From Bacteroidia bacterium (lineage in GTDB: Bacteria; Bacteroidota; Bacteroidia; Bacteroidales; Azobacteroidaceae), in contig BNYG01000007.1 in assembly GCA_026000155.1 (NCBI GenBank), positions 1-64,000 of the forward strand: a stretch of DNA of 64,000 nt. Direction: 5' to 3'. Under the pieces are notes generated by a model, which worked only from the letters and a program-made list of their open reading frames with translations, was not told the origin of the DNA and ran no database searches. A program made the position numbers and the translations under genes. Of the stretch, positions 33,774 to 43,501 are shown in pieces; within the stretch, counting starts at the first letter, position 1, and each line of letters opens with the position of its first letter.

Positions 33774-35924
33774 CTATCTGGGTTTGTTTTCTTTCCAGAT
33801 TTGTTTAATCGTTTCTTCCTGGGAAAAACCTACGGGGCATTTTTCGCTTTTTGTATTGGCAAAATACGAACGGAGCGTGGCAGGAGCAGTCGGTCCGGAA
33901 ATCATCCGGATGACACACATCTGCAAATGACCGTTGGGATCGGTTTTCTTCAGCCAATCGTTTGCATAGTGCAACCATTGATTGCGATAATCTTCTGTTT
34001 GAATGGCAAACCAGGTGATGTCGTCGTAGCCCCAGCAAAAATGGTCGTTCAGATTCGCTACCCCCATCTTGTCTCTACTTACCCCGAAATTGTCGAATTC
34101 AACCAGATAAGGCATGCTTTCGGCTTTCCAACCGCTGGGCGAAATGGCTCCCTTACTTCTCAGATAGAGACCGTCGCTGTTGCCCACTTCCAAGATACCC
34201 TCTAACGGTTTGTCAACCACTTCCTTGATGCGGAGGGGGAATGAATTGAAATCCAATAAACTGATACCGTCTTTAATAAAACCGCCGGAAGGGGTATGTG
34301 CATCCAAAAGCACATAATGGCGGCGTGCATTTTTCTGAGCATAATCGCGTATTTTTTTCAAAATTTCCGCATAATGCGTTTTGTCGGGGTCATCTCTTCC
34401 GATAATGCCTACCTGACCGAGGTGAAAGGCTTCGCAACCTATGTCGATATAAGATTTGGCGAGAAAATAAAACCAATATTTTGTTTCGAGGTTATTCACA
34501 ATGGGTGAACCGCCTCCGCGACTGGCCATCAACGTTTCGCCTCCGGCTACTCTTTTTATCATATCTTCCACCCTGAAATTCCTGTCTTCCACCGGCTGAT
34601 TAAAGGCTCTGAACACCCAAGCCGGAATTTTCAAATTATTGACATCGGGACTTACATGCTCGAACAAACAGCCTTGGAAAATAATTTCCGGGTCGTATTT
34701 GTGCATCCTTTCAATCAGGTTTTTGGCGTATGCTAAAAATTCGGGGTCGCCGAGCTTGCTTTCTTCACTCCAACGGTAAATGGCTCGTCCGATAAATTTG
34801 GCTCCGATGTTTTTCAACATGCGAATATCGTCTTCCCGATAAGGAAATTCATAGTTTTCAGGTGTACCCGGTACAAGAAAATAACCGGCTGTAACAGCCC
34901 TGTCTAAATAATTTTCCAAAACATCTCTCGAAATAGATCCGTCGAAAGCATATTTGGTGGGAGGAAGGGTTTGATTTACCAATTGGATGCTTCCATCCGG
35001 ATTGTAGTACAGTTTGTCCACGCAGACAGACCTTGTCCAGTCGTTGAACGCGCCGTTGTCGGCAGATAAGCGGCTGTTGTGATAAAACGCATACCATTGT
35101 CCCTTGTATTCGACAATCGAACCGTGATTGGTATAGCTGTCGGTCGGATTCATGTAAACGCCTTTGTTTACCCAGGGACCGTAAATGCTGTTGCTGGTAG
35201 CATACCGCATCCGGTTGTCGCCTTTAACGCCTTCGCGGTCGTTGCCTTCATCGTGATTGTCGGAATACGACAGGTAGTAAATGCCGTTGCGTTTGTGAAT
35301 CCACGAAGCTTCGTGAAAATCGCCCAGTCCCTCTACGGTTTGCAGTTCGCCGTCGATTTCCATCATATTGTCTTTCAGTTTACCCATCATGCAACGGGCG
35401 CCGCCGCCGTAGAACAGGTAAGCCTGCCCATCGTCGTCAACGAAAACACAAGGGTCAATCATGGGCGGAATATCGGGAATGTATCCCTTCACGGTAAAGT
35501 CCCTGTCGGGATATTTGCTGGTGGCAACACCGATTTTCCAGTTTCTGCCCGAAGGCTCTTCGCTCGGATGCGGAAAATAGAAATAATAAGTGCCGTTCTT
35601 GTAAGCGCAGTCCGGCGCCCACATCAGTTTGGCGTCGTTTCTCAAGGGTTTGCCCCAAGGTACATCTGCGGCGCGAAGGATTTCACCGTGGTCTTTCCAG
35701 TGAATCATGTCGTCGGTAGAGAACACATGATACTCGTCCATCAAATCGCATCCGCGAGGAGGTACAATATCGTGCGAAGCATAAACATACAAACGACCGT
35801 CTTGCCACACGTGCGCCGACGGATCGGCGGTGTACATGTGGGTGATGAACGGATTTTGCTGGGCGAAAAGCCCTACCCATACAATTGCAAGCAACAGTAT
35901 TAAAACGTTTCTTTTAGAATTCAT
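33774..35924 (-). CDS. GH43-type glycosidase fused to an unrecognised C-terminal domain
   Basis: A 716-residue exported protein, starting at MNSKRNVLILLLAIVWVGLFAQ, a good signal peptide. An upstream in-frame ATG at 35984 would place 20 foreign residues before it, and the relic at 36979-37074 aligns with the MNSKRN start. Residues about 25-325 are a GH43 five-blade propeller with base Asp34 (YTADPSAHVWQDG), pKa-tuning Asp156 (PPMIDPCVFVDDDG) and acid Glu204 (DFHEASWIHKRNGIYYLSYSD). From about 340 to the end is a separate domain beginning DVLENYLDRAVTAGYFLVPG, with TIM-barrel-like alternation (KFIGRAIYRWSEES, EIIFQGCLFEHVS, ASRGGGSPIVNN, HYVLLDAHTPSGG) that I do not recognise. Arabinofuranosidase or xylosidase activity is expected for the first part. 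Confidence 0.8.
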   Translation of the reverse strand: MNSKRNVLILLLAIVWVGLFAQQNPFITHMYTADPSAHVWQDGRLYVYASHDIVPPRGCDLMDEYHVFSTDDMIHWKDHGEILRAADVPWGKPLRNDAKLMWAPDCAYKNGTYYFYFPHPSEEPSGRNWKIGVATSKYPDRDFTVKGYIPDIPPMIDPCVFVDDDGQAYLFYGGGARCMMGKLKDNMMEIDGELQTVEGLGDFHEASWIHKRNGIYYLSYSDNHDEGNDREGVKGDNRMRYATSNSIYGPWVNKGVYMNPTDSYTNHGSIVEYKGQWYAFYHNSRLSADNGAFNDWTRSVCVDKLYYNPDGSIQLVNQTLPPTKYAFDGSISRDVLENYLDRAVTAGYFLVPGTPENYEFPYREDDIRMLKNIGAKFIGRAIYRWSEESKLGDPEFLAYAKNLIERMHKYDPEIIFQGCLFEHVSPDVNNLKIPAWVFRAFNQPVEDRNFRVEDMIKRVAGGETLMASRGGGSPIVNNLETKYWFYFLAKSYIDIGCEAFHLGQVGIIGRDDPDKTHYAEILKKIRDYAQKNARRHYVLLDAHTPSGGFIKDGISLLDFNSFPLRIKEVVDKPLEGILEVGNSDGLYLRSKGAISPSGWKAESMPYLVEFDNFGVSRDKMGVANLNDHFCWGYDDITWFAIQTEDYRNQWLHYANDWLKKTDPNGHLQMCVIRMISGPTAPATLRSYFANTKSEKCPVGFSQEETIKQIWKENKPR

Positions 35925-36262
35925 AACTCTTTTCACTTTAATATTAGATTTGATAACAGATATTTTTAGAATGTAATTTTTCATGAAATTGATTTATTAA
36001 TTTTCGGTGCTATTTTCAAGTCCGACCTTTCAGGTCTTCTGTGGCAGTGAGTCTGATTCCGCAGGTCGTTGACCTACGGTTATGAAAATCCAAGCTTTCA
36101 GGTTTTCAATGCAAACAGAACTTCATCGTTCTGAAAATAAAGCCGATAAATTGTCTGAAAGACAATATTTTCATAACCGCGGGTCAACGACCTGCGGCTA
36201 TTAAACTATGAATATAAAGAATTTACAGGTAGAAAAAATAGCACTGCAAAAAAAGATTTAGC
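35925..36262. other. Gene-free stretch with long inverted repeat
   Basis: About 338 bases without a supported gene apart from a doubtful upstream extension of the GH43 fusion reading frame. It contains the inverted repeat at 36059-36197. Confidence 0.6.
36059..36197. repeat. Long inverted repeat with palindromic arms
   Basis: A 31-base arm at 36059-36089 (starting CCGCAGGTCGTTGACC) pairs with 36167-36197 at 29 of 31 positions. Each arm is itself nearly palindromic (CCGcAGGTCgttGACCTaCGG). The 77 bases between contain smaller repeats such as TTGTCTGAAAGACAA. It sits between the GH43 fusion and the preceding gene of the operon and could fold in the transcript. Confidence 0.7.
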
Positions 36263-36931
36263 CTATTTTTTCGGTAAAGAAAACGCATACTCGAGAATTG
36301 CTTTTACATCTTCCGGTTTACTGAAATCCGTTTGATTGGTTTGTGCAAAATTTTCGATCTCTTCCTCGTGATTTTTAAATAATTTCCCCAGGGTTTTTGC
36401 AGAATTAAATTTTACCAGTTTTTTTCCGTTTTTCAAAAAATAATCTTGTTCACGTATTCCTTTAAACAGTTCATCCTTTCTCAATTGCCGAACCCCTCCG
36501 CTTCCACTATTAATCATGCCGACACTACCAACAGAAGCAGTCGGAGAATAGCTACCATACCCGGTCATTTTCCCGTCAGAAATAATGCGGACTTTCCAAC
36601 GGATATAAAATTCATTGTTATCAGCCAAAGAAATCAATTCGTTGAAAGCATTTTTTTCGGCGGGATAAAAATAACGCCCGTCAATAACAACAACGATTAC
36701 TTCGCTTGCACTTAACTCAGTAACGCTTAAGTCCTCATCTTGAAACAACATTCTTTCGTCCACAAGGTCGTAATTTAAACGCGCAGCTATTTTTGCATTA
36801 TTTTCTTTCAACATGACATATCCTGGCATGTAATCAGAGAACAGGTAACTCGTTGTTTCTTCTTCCTGAGCGGAAACCAAGACAGTGGACAGATAGAAGG
36901 ATAAAACTAAGAAAAAAAGATGGTGTTTCAT
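36263..36931 (-). CDS. Secreted protein of unknown function in the PUL
   Basis: A 222-residue exported protein starting at MKHHLFFLVLSFYLSTVLVSAQ, a clear signal peptide. The upstream ATG at 36988 is rejected because its first codons (MPY) belong to the gene relic at 36979-37074. The mature part is mixed alpha/beta with an AKTLGKLFKNHEEEIENFAQTNQ helix and a Gly/Ser-rich stretch (SVGMINSGSGG). No family was recognised. It lies between DUF3823 and the GH43 fusion, all on the minus strand, but its sequence shows no carbohydrate motif. Confidence 0.65.
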   Translation of the reverse strand: MKHHLFFLVLSFYLSTVLVSAQEEETTSYLFSDYMPGYVMLKENNAKIAARLNYDLVDERMLFQDEDLSVTELSASEVIVVVIDGRYFYPAEKNAFNELISLADNNEFYIRWKVRIISDGKMTGYGSYSPTASVGSVGMINSGSGGVRQLRKDELFKGIREQDYFLKNGKKLVKFNSAKTLGKLFKNHEEEIENFAQTNQTDFSKPEDVKAILEYAFSLPKK

Positions 36932-36978
36932 GATGATAATCGTTTTTTTAATGAATGAATATAAAATGCTAACTATTA

Positions 36979-37074
36979 AATAAGGCATGCTTTCGGCTTT
37001 CCAACCGCTGGGCGAAAAGCCCTACCAGTTACGATTGCAAGCAACAGTGTTAATATATTTCTTTTAGAATACAT
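36979..37074 (-). pseudogene. Chimeric relic of a second GH43-fusion gene
   Basis: Bases 36980-37017 are identical to 34107-34144 (the C-terminal domain of the GH43 fusion gene). Bases 37007-37074 match 35858-35924 (its signal-peptide end) at roughly 87 percent with one inserted base. The two matches meet in the 11-base sequence GCTGGGCGAAA that occurs at both 34134-34144 and 35858-35868. This is what remains when a former tandem copy loses its middle by recombination between the short repeats. What is left encodes MYSKRNILTLLLAIV and then leaves frame. Confidence 0.8.
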
Positions 37075-37162
37075 AAGCATGTGATTTAACGTTAAAAGCA
37101 CAAAAATACAAAAAATATTGGAGGAAACCGCCAAAGACGGTTTCCTCCAATAAATAAAAACA

Positions 37163-37942
37163 TCAGGGTACTACGATTTTGACAATCGGCGAATAGTTGT
37201 GTCTGCGTGATAATACATCTACACTGGCACCTATACGTACATAGTAAGTATAGCCGGATTTTAAGGGCATAGGTTTAATTTCATAAACACCACTGATTTC
37301 CGAGTCGGCAGGTAAACCAAATCGGTCTGCCATCTCTGCGTTCCACTCCTTTTCAACATTGACTCTCACATAGCTGTTGTATTCATTTCTATCTATGCAG
37401 TTTGAAGCACCACAAAAGTTAGCCAAAAGGCTAATAAAAGGACGAATACGGTACACTTTGGGCAAGCCTGCGCGAATAGGCGCTTTCAAACGGCATTTCA
37501 TTGTCAATGCAGGCCATTCTTTTCCCTCAAATTCCATTGTGGTTAATGTAGCTTCAAAATCAACGATTTGCAGGTAAGGCGTAACGGTGAAGTCTTGTAC
37601 TGTTCCTTTTTTTGTAAAAGCGACACCTTTCACTGTATCTATCGGCCAGAACGGTCCATCGTAAGGTAACATATCGTAGGTGCCTGCAAACAATTTATCA
37701 TTGTTGTAAGTACCATCGTTTTTAACTGCCAAAGATTGTTCGTTTGGAACGGAAACTGTCCAAGACCTTTCCCAAATTTTGATTTGCCAGTCGTTATGAT
37801 CCATAACTAAGTTTTCACCGGTGTAAGAATCTATAATCCTGCCATGTATGTTTGCATCCGGTGCGTCCCAGTTATCTATTTCCATACAGGATGTAAAGCC
37901 TAATAACGCTATTCCTGCGATTAAATAAAAGATATTTTTCAT
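37163..37942 (-). CDS. DUF3823 lipoprotein downstream of SusD
   Basis: A 259-residue lipoprotein (lipobox GFTSC, Cys19). The N-terminal part NIHGRIIDSYTGENLVMDHNDWQIKIWERSW and the transthyretin-like first domain are typical of DUF3823, which occupies the third position in many SusCD operons. The second half is another beta domain (YYVRIGASVDVLSRRHNYSPIVKIVVP). It is expected on the outer membrane as a surface glycan-binding partner of the SusCD pair. It is 30 bases downstream of susD. Confidence 0.85.
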   Translation of the reverse strand: MKNIFYLIAGIALLGFTSCMEIDNWDAPDANIHGRIIDSYTGENLVMDHNDWQIKIWERSWTVSVPNEQSLAVKNDGTYNNDKLFAGTYDMLPYDGPFWPIDTVKGVAFTKKGTVQDFTVTPYLQIVDFEATLTTMEFEGKEWPALTMKCRLKAPIRAGLPKVYRIRPFISLLANFCGASNCIDRNEYNSYVRVNVEKEWNAEMADRFGLPADSEISGVYEIKPMPLKSGYTYYVRIGASVDVLSRRHNYSPIVKIVVP

Positions 37943-37972
37943 ATTTTTTTTATTTATATTAGTTAATTAAAA

Positions 37973-40123
37973 TCAACGAAGCGGATTTTTCGGCAACAAA
38001 TTGGGATTGTTGTTGATTTCGTCCTGCGGAATGGGCATCCAATAAATATTCTTATTGGTTGCCGAATAAGTTTTACCGCCCTTATGAAAATGGTTCAAGA
38101 AAATCCAATCCTTGGTATCAGCCACATAATAGCACATCAATGCCCGAGGTCTGAAATTTTCCAAAACCTGATTGCAAGTTCTCCAACGACGCAAATCCCA
38201 CCAGCGATGATTTTCAAAGGCTAATTCGCGTTGACGTTCATCGCGGATAAATTGCAGATTTTCATCAATTGCATAGGGAGTTGAGTGTGTGTATAAAGGA
38301 TAACCATTTACTGCCTTTGTACTTACATCTGCCGGAGCCGCTTTATAAGGATTAGCAGTGATACAACCGGCACGCTCGCGAATCGGTCGGATATAGTTAT
38401 CAAATGCTTCCTGTTTTTTGCCTAATTCGTAAGCGGCTTCAGCTGTATTCAGATAGATTTCACCCAAACGAAAAACGATCCAGTCCGTTTCACTTTGGAA
38501 CAGGTTGACACGATTTACCGGAAGATTCGGATCCACGTATTTGCGGGTAAACACACCCGTATAAGTGTTGTTTTCACTTCCATTTCCCTCGTGGATGCCA
38601 TGTCTTCCTGCCGTAGTGATTTTTGTTCCACTGGGCAATACACCTGTAGTAGCAGGAGGAAGTTTGTAGGTAAATTCTCTGTTATTGGCATTTTGACCTA
38701 ACAGACGATTGCCTTCATTGTAAAATCCATCTTCATCCCCGATTTTTTTGGTTGTAACGGTCCGATTTGCCGGCTCATAACCAGATTGACCATCTCCTGA
38801 TGCCCCTGCAGTCCAAGTAGCAGGATAGGTCAAGAATGCGCCGCGTTGAATATCAAACTTTGTGCCTCGCAATTCATCGCCGTGAAAGTAAACTGTTCCT
38901 CGCAAACGAGGCTCAATGGTGATGCCGTTACCTTGTACGATACTGCCATCCGCACTGTTCCGAATTTTGATGTTGCCATGAACAAAACGTTCTCTATCCG
39001 GAAAACGAATCGGCGCATATGCCGTGTCTAAGCCATTGGGCGCTTCTGTAAGCGCCGGAAAATCGTAAAGCATCATCAATTCCAGCGTGGGACTGCAATG
39101 GGAGCCCGGACCAGAACCCATATCGGGATTCGGACTCATCATGGCGTCATAACAATGTCTCAACCTGGTGTTGCCGGGTGCCTGATCATCAAATATCTTT
39201 ACAAAAATATTTTCCTTTGAAGTATTATCCAAAAACAATTGAGCATAATTGGTTGCCAAATCGCTGGGATATTTCTTGTAAAGCTCATACGGACCTTTAT
39301 CAATAATGAGTTTACCCGCATCGTAAGCATACTGGAAGAATTCATTGGCTTTGTCGGGAGCAATGCCGGCAAAACCACCGATAATAGCTGCTTCCGCGTC
39401 TAATTGCAAATATTGTGTATATTTCGCAATCGTACCGGCATAAAGCATGGCGCGCGACATCAAAGCAGCGGCTGTATATTTATTGGCTTTATTGGGTTGA
39501 CTTACATTTTTAGTATCAACTTGCTTATCATACAGATTGTCTATGGCAAATTGCAAGTCATCGTGTATGAATTTCCATGAGTCATACTCCGTAGCTCGAG
39601 GAGTTTGAATAGTTTCCAATGGAGCTAAAGGGTCTTGCACTTCTGTAATGATGGGAATTCCGCCGTAACGTTTTACCATAGCAAAATAAATAAACGCTCT
39701 CAAGAAACGAGCCTCGCCTAAAATATTGTTGTAATCAGCGTCCGTGAAATTATCTTTATACCCTGCAAAAGTAGTGATAAAGGTATTTATTTCGCGAACT
39801 CTACCCCATTCCCAATATTTGGGATTATCACCGGTTTGAACGCCACCCCAATCGTCCGCTACTTCGCCGGATGCTTGAGTCAAAGAGCCTTTATAGGCTT
39901 CCCAATTATTGCTGCCTCCGTTGCCGAAATTTTCACCGGCATAAAAACCGAAATCTTCAATAGGCAAGTAATTGTAAAAGCGAGTCAGTAATGCCTGGAC
40001 GCCATATTTATTTCCATACAATTCGTCATTGCCTAATTGCCCTACAGGCACTGTATCTAAATCTTGACAGGCATTCATAAACAAGCCTGCAATTGCTGTT
40101 AATAATATATATTTAATTTTCAT
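37973..40123 (-). CDS. SusD/RagB family outer-membrane lipoprotein
   Basis: A 716-residue SusD-like lipoprotein (lipobox MNAC, Cys19) that lids the SusC channel and binds the polysaccharide. The N-terminal region (LDTVPVGQLGNDELYGNKYGVQALLTRFYNYLP), TPR-like helices (FLRAFIYFAMVKRYGGIPII) and the conserved C-terminal ELAFENHRWWDLRRW with final PIPQDEINNNPNLLPKNP are all present. It is longer than the common 500-600 residues. An insert between about 320 and 540, rich in Gly and Asn, may enlarge the binding surface. It is 11 bases downstream of susC. Confidence 0.96.
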   Translation of the reverse strand: MKIKYILLTAIAGLFMNACQDLDTVPVGQLGNDELYGNKYGVQALLTRFYNYLPIEDFGFYAGENFGNGGSNNWEAYKGSLTQASGEVADDWGGVQTGDNPKYWEWGRVREINTFITTFAGYKDNFTDADYNNILGEARFLRAFIYFAMVKRYGGIPIITEVQDPLAPLETIQTPRATEYDSWKFIHDDLQFAIDNLYDKQVDTKNVSQPNKANKYTAAALMSRAMLYAGTIAKYTQYLQLDAEAAIIGGFAGIAPDKANEFFQYAYDAGKLIIDKGPYELYKKYPSDLATNYAQLFLDNTSKENIFVKIFDDQAPGNTRLRHCYDAMMSPNPDMGSGPGSHCSPTLELMMLYDFPALTEAPNGLDTAYAPIRFPDRERFVHGNIKIRNSADGSIVQGNGITIEPRLRGTVYFHGDELRGTKFDIQRGAFLTYPATWTAGASGDGQSGYEPANRTVTTKKIGDEDGFYNEGNRLLGQNANNREFTYKLPPATTGVLPSGTKITTAGRHGIHEGNGSENNTYTGVFTRKYVDPNLPVNRVNLFQSETDWIVFRLGEIYLNTAEAAYELGKKQEAFDNYIRPIRERAGCITANPYKAAPADVSTKAVNGYPLYTHSTPYAIDENLQFIRDERQRELAFENHRWWDLRRWRTCNQVLENFRPRALMCYYVADTKDWIFLNHFHKGGKTYSATNKNIYWMPIPQDEINNNPNLLPKNPLR

Positions 40124-40134
40124 AAATTATGTTT

Positions 40135-43100
40135 TTAAAATTTAATATTAAAACCTAAAGTATAAGTTCTATTGATAGGATAATTATAGAAATCTATATA
40201 ATTAGAAGAAGCTCCTCCGGAAGAACCGGGGCGTTCCGGATCAACAAATTTCAACGGAGAGAATGTCAACAAATTGTATCCGCTCGCATAGATTCTCAGA
40301 TTCTTTATTCCTGCTTTAGCTATCAAGGATTTGGGTATTGTGTAGCCCAGTTCCAAGGTTTTCAAGCGGATATAAGAAGTGTTGTTTACATTATTTGACT
40401 GATCTACACGTCCTCCACGACCGGTAATAGGATAATATCCCTCTATCCATTGGGTATCCATCGCCCATTTATCTGCCGTTTCATTTACCGGATGCCATCT
40501 GTCTGTCCACATTTTCAAACCATTAGCTTGACCGAAAGGTAAAGCTTCCGTCAAAACTTCAGAATAAGCGGCATAAACGCCATAAGCTCCCTGGAAGTTC
40601 ATAGCCAAGTCGAAATTATTATAGGAGGCTCCTGTGTTGATACCATAATTGAATATCGGCAGTCCGTAAGTAGCATAAGGAAATTGGTCTTGGTCATTGA
40701 ACACGCCATCACCATTCCAATCCCGTTGATACCAATCGCCCGGTAAAGCGTCTTGTCCAACCGGAATGGTTGAATTCCGAATTTGTTCCAAAGAAGTCCA
40801 CATTCCTGCCATTTCTCTTGACCACCAAATATCCGTATTGCGGTTAGCGCTGCGATTACGCCAATAATCGTATGAGTTGTTTGCCGGATTTTCTATCCAA
40901 TCCAAGCGTCGATGCTTGGTGGCTGAAATATTTGCACTGACAAAATAGTTCACTTTCCCTACTTTGTTGCGATGTTCTAAAACAATCTCCCAACCAAAGT
41001 GGCGGTCGTTGTTCAAGTTTTCCTGGGGTAAAGAGGCGCCTGTTGTACCGGGAAGAATCGCCGCCTTTGTCGCCAGCAAACCGGTGCGGTCGCGGTTCCA
41101 AATTTCAAAAGTACCGCCTAATAGACCTTTCCATAATTTATAATCAACAGCTAAATTGGAAATTTTAGTTCTATACCATGATAGCTGTTTATTGGTAATA
41201 CCCGGAAAGGACATGCCCGAAGACAAGATTGACTCATCAAGTCCATAATACCATGCCCTATCAGCGGAAGAAGAATAAGAAGTGAATATTGGAGCATAAT
41301 CACCTGCTGATGAGTCATCTCCCATTTCTCCGTAAGAAGCCCTTAATTTCAACTGATCTAAAAAGTCTATCTTGTCTTTGATAAAGGATTCTTCGCTGAT
41401 ATTATAAGCTGCCTGAACCGTAGGGAAGAAACCCCAACGAGCCTGCGCAGGAAATCGGGAACTGCCATCGTAACGGAACATAAATGCAAACATGTATTTG
41501 CTGGCATAATCATAATTAAATTGGCCGATAATACCTTCACCTACACGCTCAATAGGTCTGCCTCCACTTCCTTTTTGATTGGTGGCTTCTCCCACTGAAA
41601 TTTGGTCGCTGTTAACTAAAAGTTCCCGACTGGCGCTTACACCCCAGCCCCAAGAATTATAAGTTTCTTCAAATGTTAAAGCGCTATTAATGCCGTGGTT
41701 TCCAAATTTGGCGACGTAGTTCAAACCCAACTGCATATTGGTATCGTAAGCAAAATCGAAACTGCGACTGGCAGTAGTAGGCGAACTTCCTTTTTGGATA
41801 GGAGAGTAAGTGTCATCGCCTGAATTATATTTATACAGAAAATAACTTCCTGCATAGCCACGACTGCTTGGCAGACTCATATTATAGTCATACATACCTT
41901 TTACCGATAAACCCTTTATTCCCGGAATATCGTAAGTCAAAGTCAGCCCCGCATTCATTGTTCTCCGTTGGTTGATATTATAACCGTTGTTTTCTTTATA
42001 TATACTCGCCAATGGGTTGTTACCATCTTGCAATATTGAATTGTCTCCATTATAATAATTAGGATTGTTGTTGGCATAGATGGGCGCAGCCGATTTCGTC
42101 AACCATACATTTTTGTAAAGCGACCAGTCGGTACGCGGATTTTGCGTAGTTCCCAAAATGGCGCTAAGAGAAACGCGCGCTTTCAAACGTTTAGTAATTT
42201 GAGCATCCATATTGGAACGGAAATTATAACGTTTGTCCCATAAATCGTTACTTACCAAATTACCATCCTGTTGAAAATAGGATAAATTGAGAAAATACCT
42301 CAATTTTTCCGAGCCTCCGTTAATACCGAAGTTGTGTTGTTGTTGAGGCGTTGTCTTTTTGAAAACAGCATCCATCCAATTGGTCATTGGTTGTTCTCCT
42401 GTTACGAAAGGCTTGATAAACGTATCATAATCTTTCGATGCCGGTTGCACTGTCAAATAGTTGCTGCCAAAATTCTGCCAACCTGCTTCATTAACCAATG
42501 TATAATATTCGATGGCATTAAGAGCCTCCGGCACATAGAGAAATTGCTGAAAAGTGAAATTGCTACTATAGCTGATATCGACTTTCCCATTTAGATTTTC
42601 TCCCTGCTTGGTGGTAATCAACATAACGCCATTGGCGGCACGTAAACCGTAAATGGCGGCTGTACCATCTTTCACTACACTTACGGATTCAATTTCTTCC
42701 GGATCCAAACGATTGAAATAATCCTTATTGCGGATAACACCATCAATAACGAAGAGTGGCGTACCCAAACCACGAATATCAATTTCCGTGTCGTATGCAC
42801 CCGGCTGACTGCTCTTCTGCGTGATACGGACTCCCGGCAATTTACCGGCCAACGAATTGATTACGTTTTCGTTTTTGGTAACAGTAATTTCCTTGTTGCC
42901 TACCGTAGAAACCGACCCTGTCATGGTAAGTTTCCTTTGAGAAAGATTACCGATGACAACAACTTCATCCAAAAGGGCTTCGTCCTGCTGTAATTGTACG
43001 TTGATTTTTGTGTTGTTCCCAATCGCTACTTTTTTTGCAACATAGCCGACATAAGAAACGGTGAGGGTTTCATTGGGAGCGGCTTCTAAAGTAAATGCAC

Positions 43101-43299
43101 CGTCAATATCGGTGGCAACTCCTCTTGTGGTACCGGTAACGGTAACTGAAGCCCCAATAACCGGCTCCCCTGTTTCATCAGTTACAGTTCCGCTAATCGC
43201 TTTTGTTTGAGCAAAAGCAGGAAGTGTAATTCCCAGACAGATAATACAGATTGAAAACATCCGAATTATCCGGTGATTAATTTTTAGGTGTTTTTCCAT
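40135..43299 (-). CDS. SusC/RagA family TonB-dependent transporter
   Basis: A 1054-residue outer-membrane importer. A signal peptide (cleavage after PAFA) is followed by a carboxypeptidase-D-like regulatory domain (KAISGTVTDETGEPVIGASVTVTGTTRGVATDIDGAFTLEA), the TonB-box-like DEVVVIG, and a plug domain with ENVINSLAGKLPGVRITQKSSQPG and the SusC hallmark VKDGTAAIYGLRAANGVMLITTKQG. The beta-barrel ends in the aromatic TLGFNIKF. No anti-sigma-interacting N-terminal extension is present, consistent with control by something other than an ECF/anti-sigma pair. The kelch/SARP regulator is divergently transcribed 250 bases upstream and is the obvious candidate. An internal ATG at residue 14 would still leave a signal peptide. 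Confidence 0.96.
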   Translation of the reverse strand: MEKHLKINHRIIRMFSICIICLGITLPAFAQTKAISGTVTDETGEPVIGASVTVTGTTRGVATDIDGAFTLEAAPNETLTVSYVGYVAKKVAIGNNTKINVQLQQDEALLDEVVVIGNLSQRKLTMTGSVSTVGNKEITVTKNENVINSLAGKLPGVRITQKSSQPGAYDTEIDIRGLGTPLFVIDGVIRNKDYFNRLDPEEIESVSVVKDGTAAIYGLRAANGVMLITTKQGENLNGKVDISYSSNFTFQQFLYVPEALNAIEYYTLVNEAGWQNFGSNYLTVQPASKDYDTFIKPFVTGEQPMTNWMDAVFKKTTPQQQHNFGINGGSEKLRYFLNLSYFQQDGNLVSNDLWDKRYNFRSNMDAQITKRLKARVSLSAILGTTQNPRTDWSLYKNVWLTKSAAPIYANNNPNYYNGDNSILQDGNNPLASIYKENNGYNINQRRTMNAGLTLTYDIPGIKGLSVKGMYDYNMSLPSSRGYAGSYFLYKYNSGDDTYSPIQKGSSPTTASRSFDFAYDTNMQLGLNYVAKFGNHGINSALTFEETYNSWGWGVSASRELLVNSDQISVGEATNQKGSGGRPIERVGEGIIGQFNYDYASKYMFAFMFRYDGSSRFPAQARWGFFPTVQAAYNISEESFIKDKIDFLDQLKLRASYGEMGDDSSAGDYAPIFTSYSSSADRAWYYGLDESILSSGMSFPGITNKQLSWYRTKISNLAVDYKLWKGLLGGTFEIWNRDRTGLLATKAAILPGTTGASLPQENLNNDRHFGWEIVLEHRNKVGKVNYFVSANISATKHRRLDWIENPANNSYDYWRNRSANRNTDIWWSREMAGMWTSLEQIRNSTIPVGQDALPGDWYQRDWNGDGVFNDQDQFPYATYGLPIFNYGINTGASYNNFDLAMNFQGAYGVYAAYSEVLTEALPFGQANGLKMWTDRWHPVNETADKWAMDTQWIEGYYPITGRGGRVDQSNNVNNTSYIRLKTLELGYTIPKSLIAKAGIKNLRIYASGYNLLTFSPLKFVDPERPGSSGGASSNYIDFYNYPINRTYTLGFNIKF

Positions 43300-43501
43300 G
43301 AAATAAATTTTAAGAAGTTTAACAATAATACAGAACTAGTTTTCATAAATTACTTTTTTTAGATTTAATAATAAAATTTCACAAAACTTTGTAAAAATAT
43401 AAAAAAGAGGATTAATAAAGATATTAATAAAATGGTTAATATGAAAAAAAATAAATATACATGATATTTATTCATCCGATGGAAAGTTTTTGTAAAAAAA
43501 C

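Noticed and set aside
35079..35903. 274-codon plus-strand frame opposite the GH43 domain
   Set aside because: The GH43 catalytic motifs are on the minus strand; the opposing frame is a long antisense shadow.
36932..36988. Upstream in-frame start for the secreted unknown protein
   Set aside because: The extension falls in and beyond the GH43-fusion gene relic and would place 19 residues before an ordinary signal peptide.
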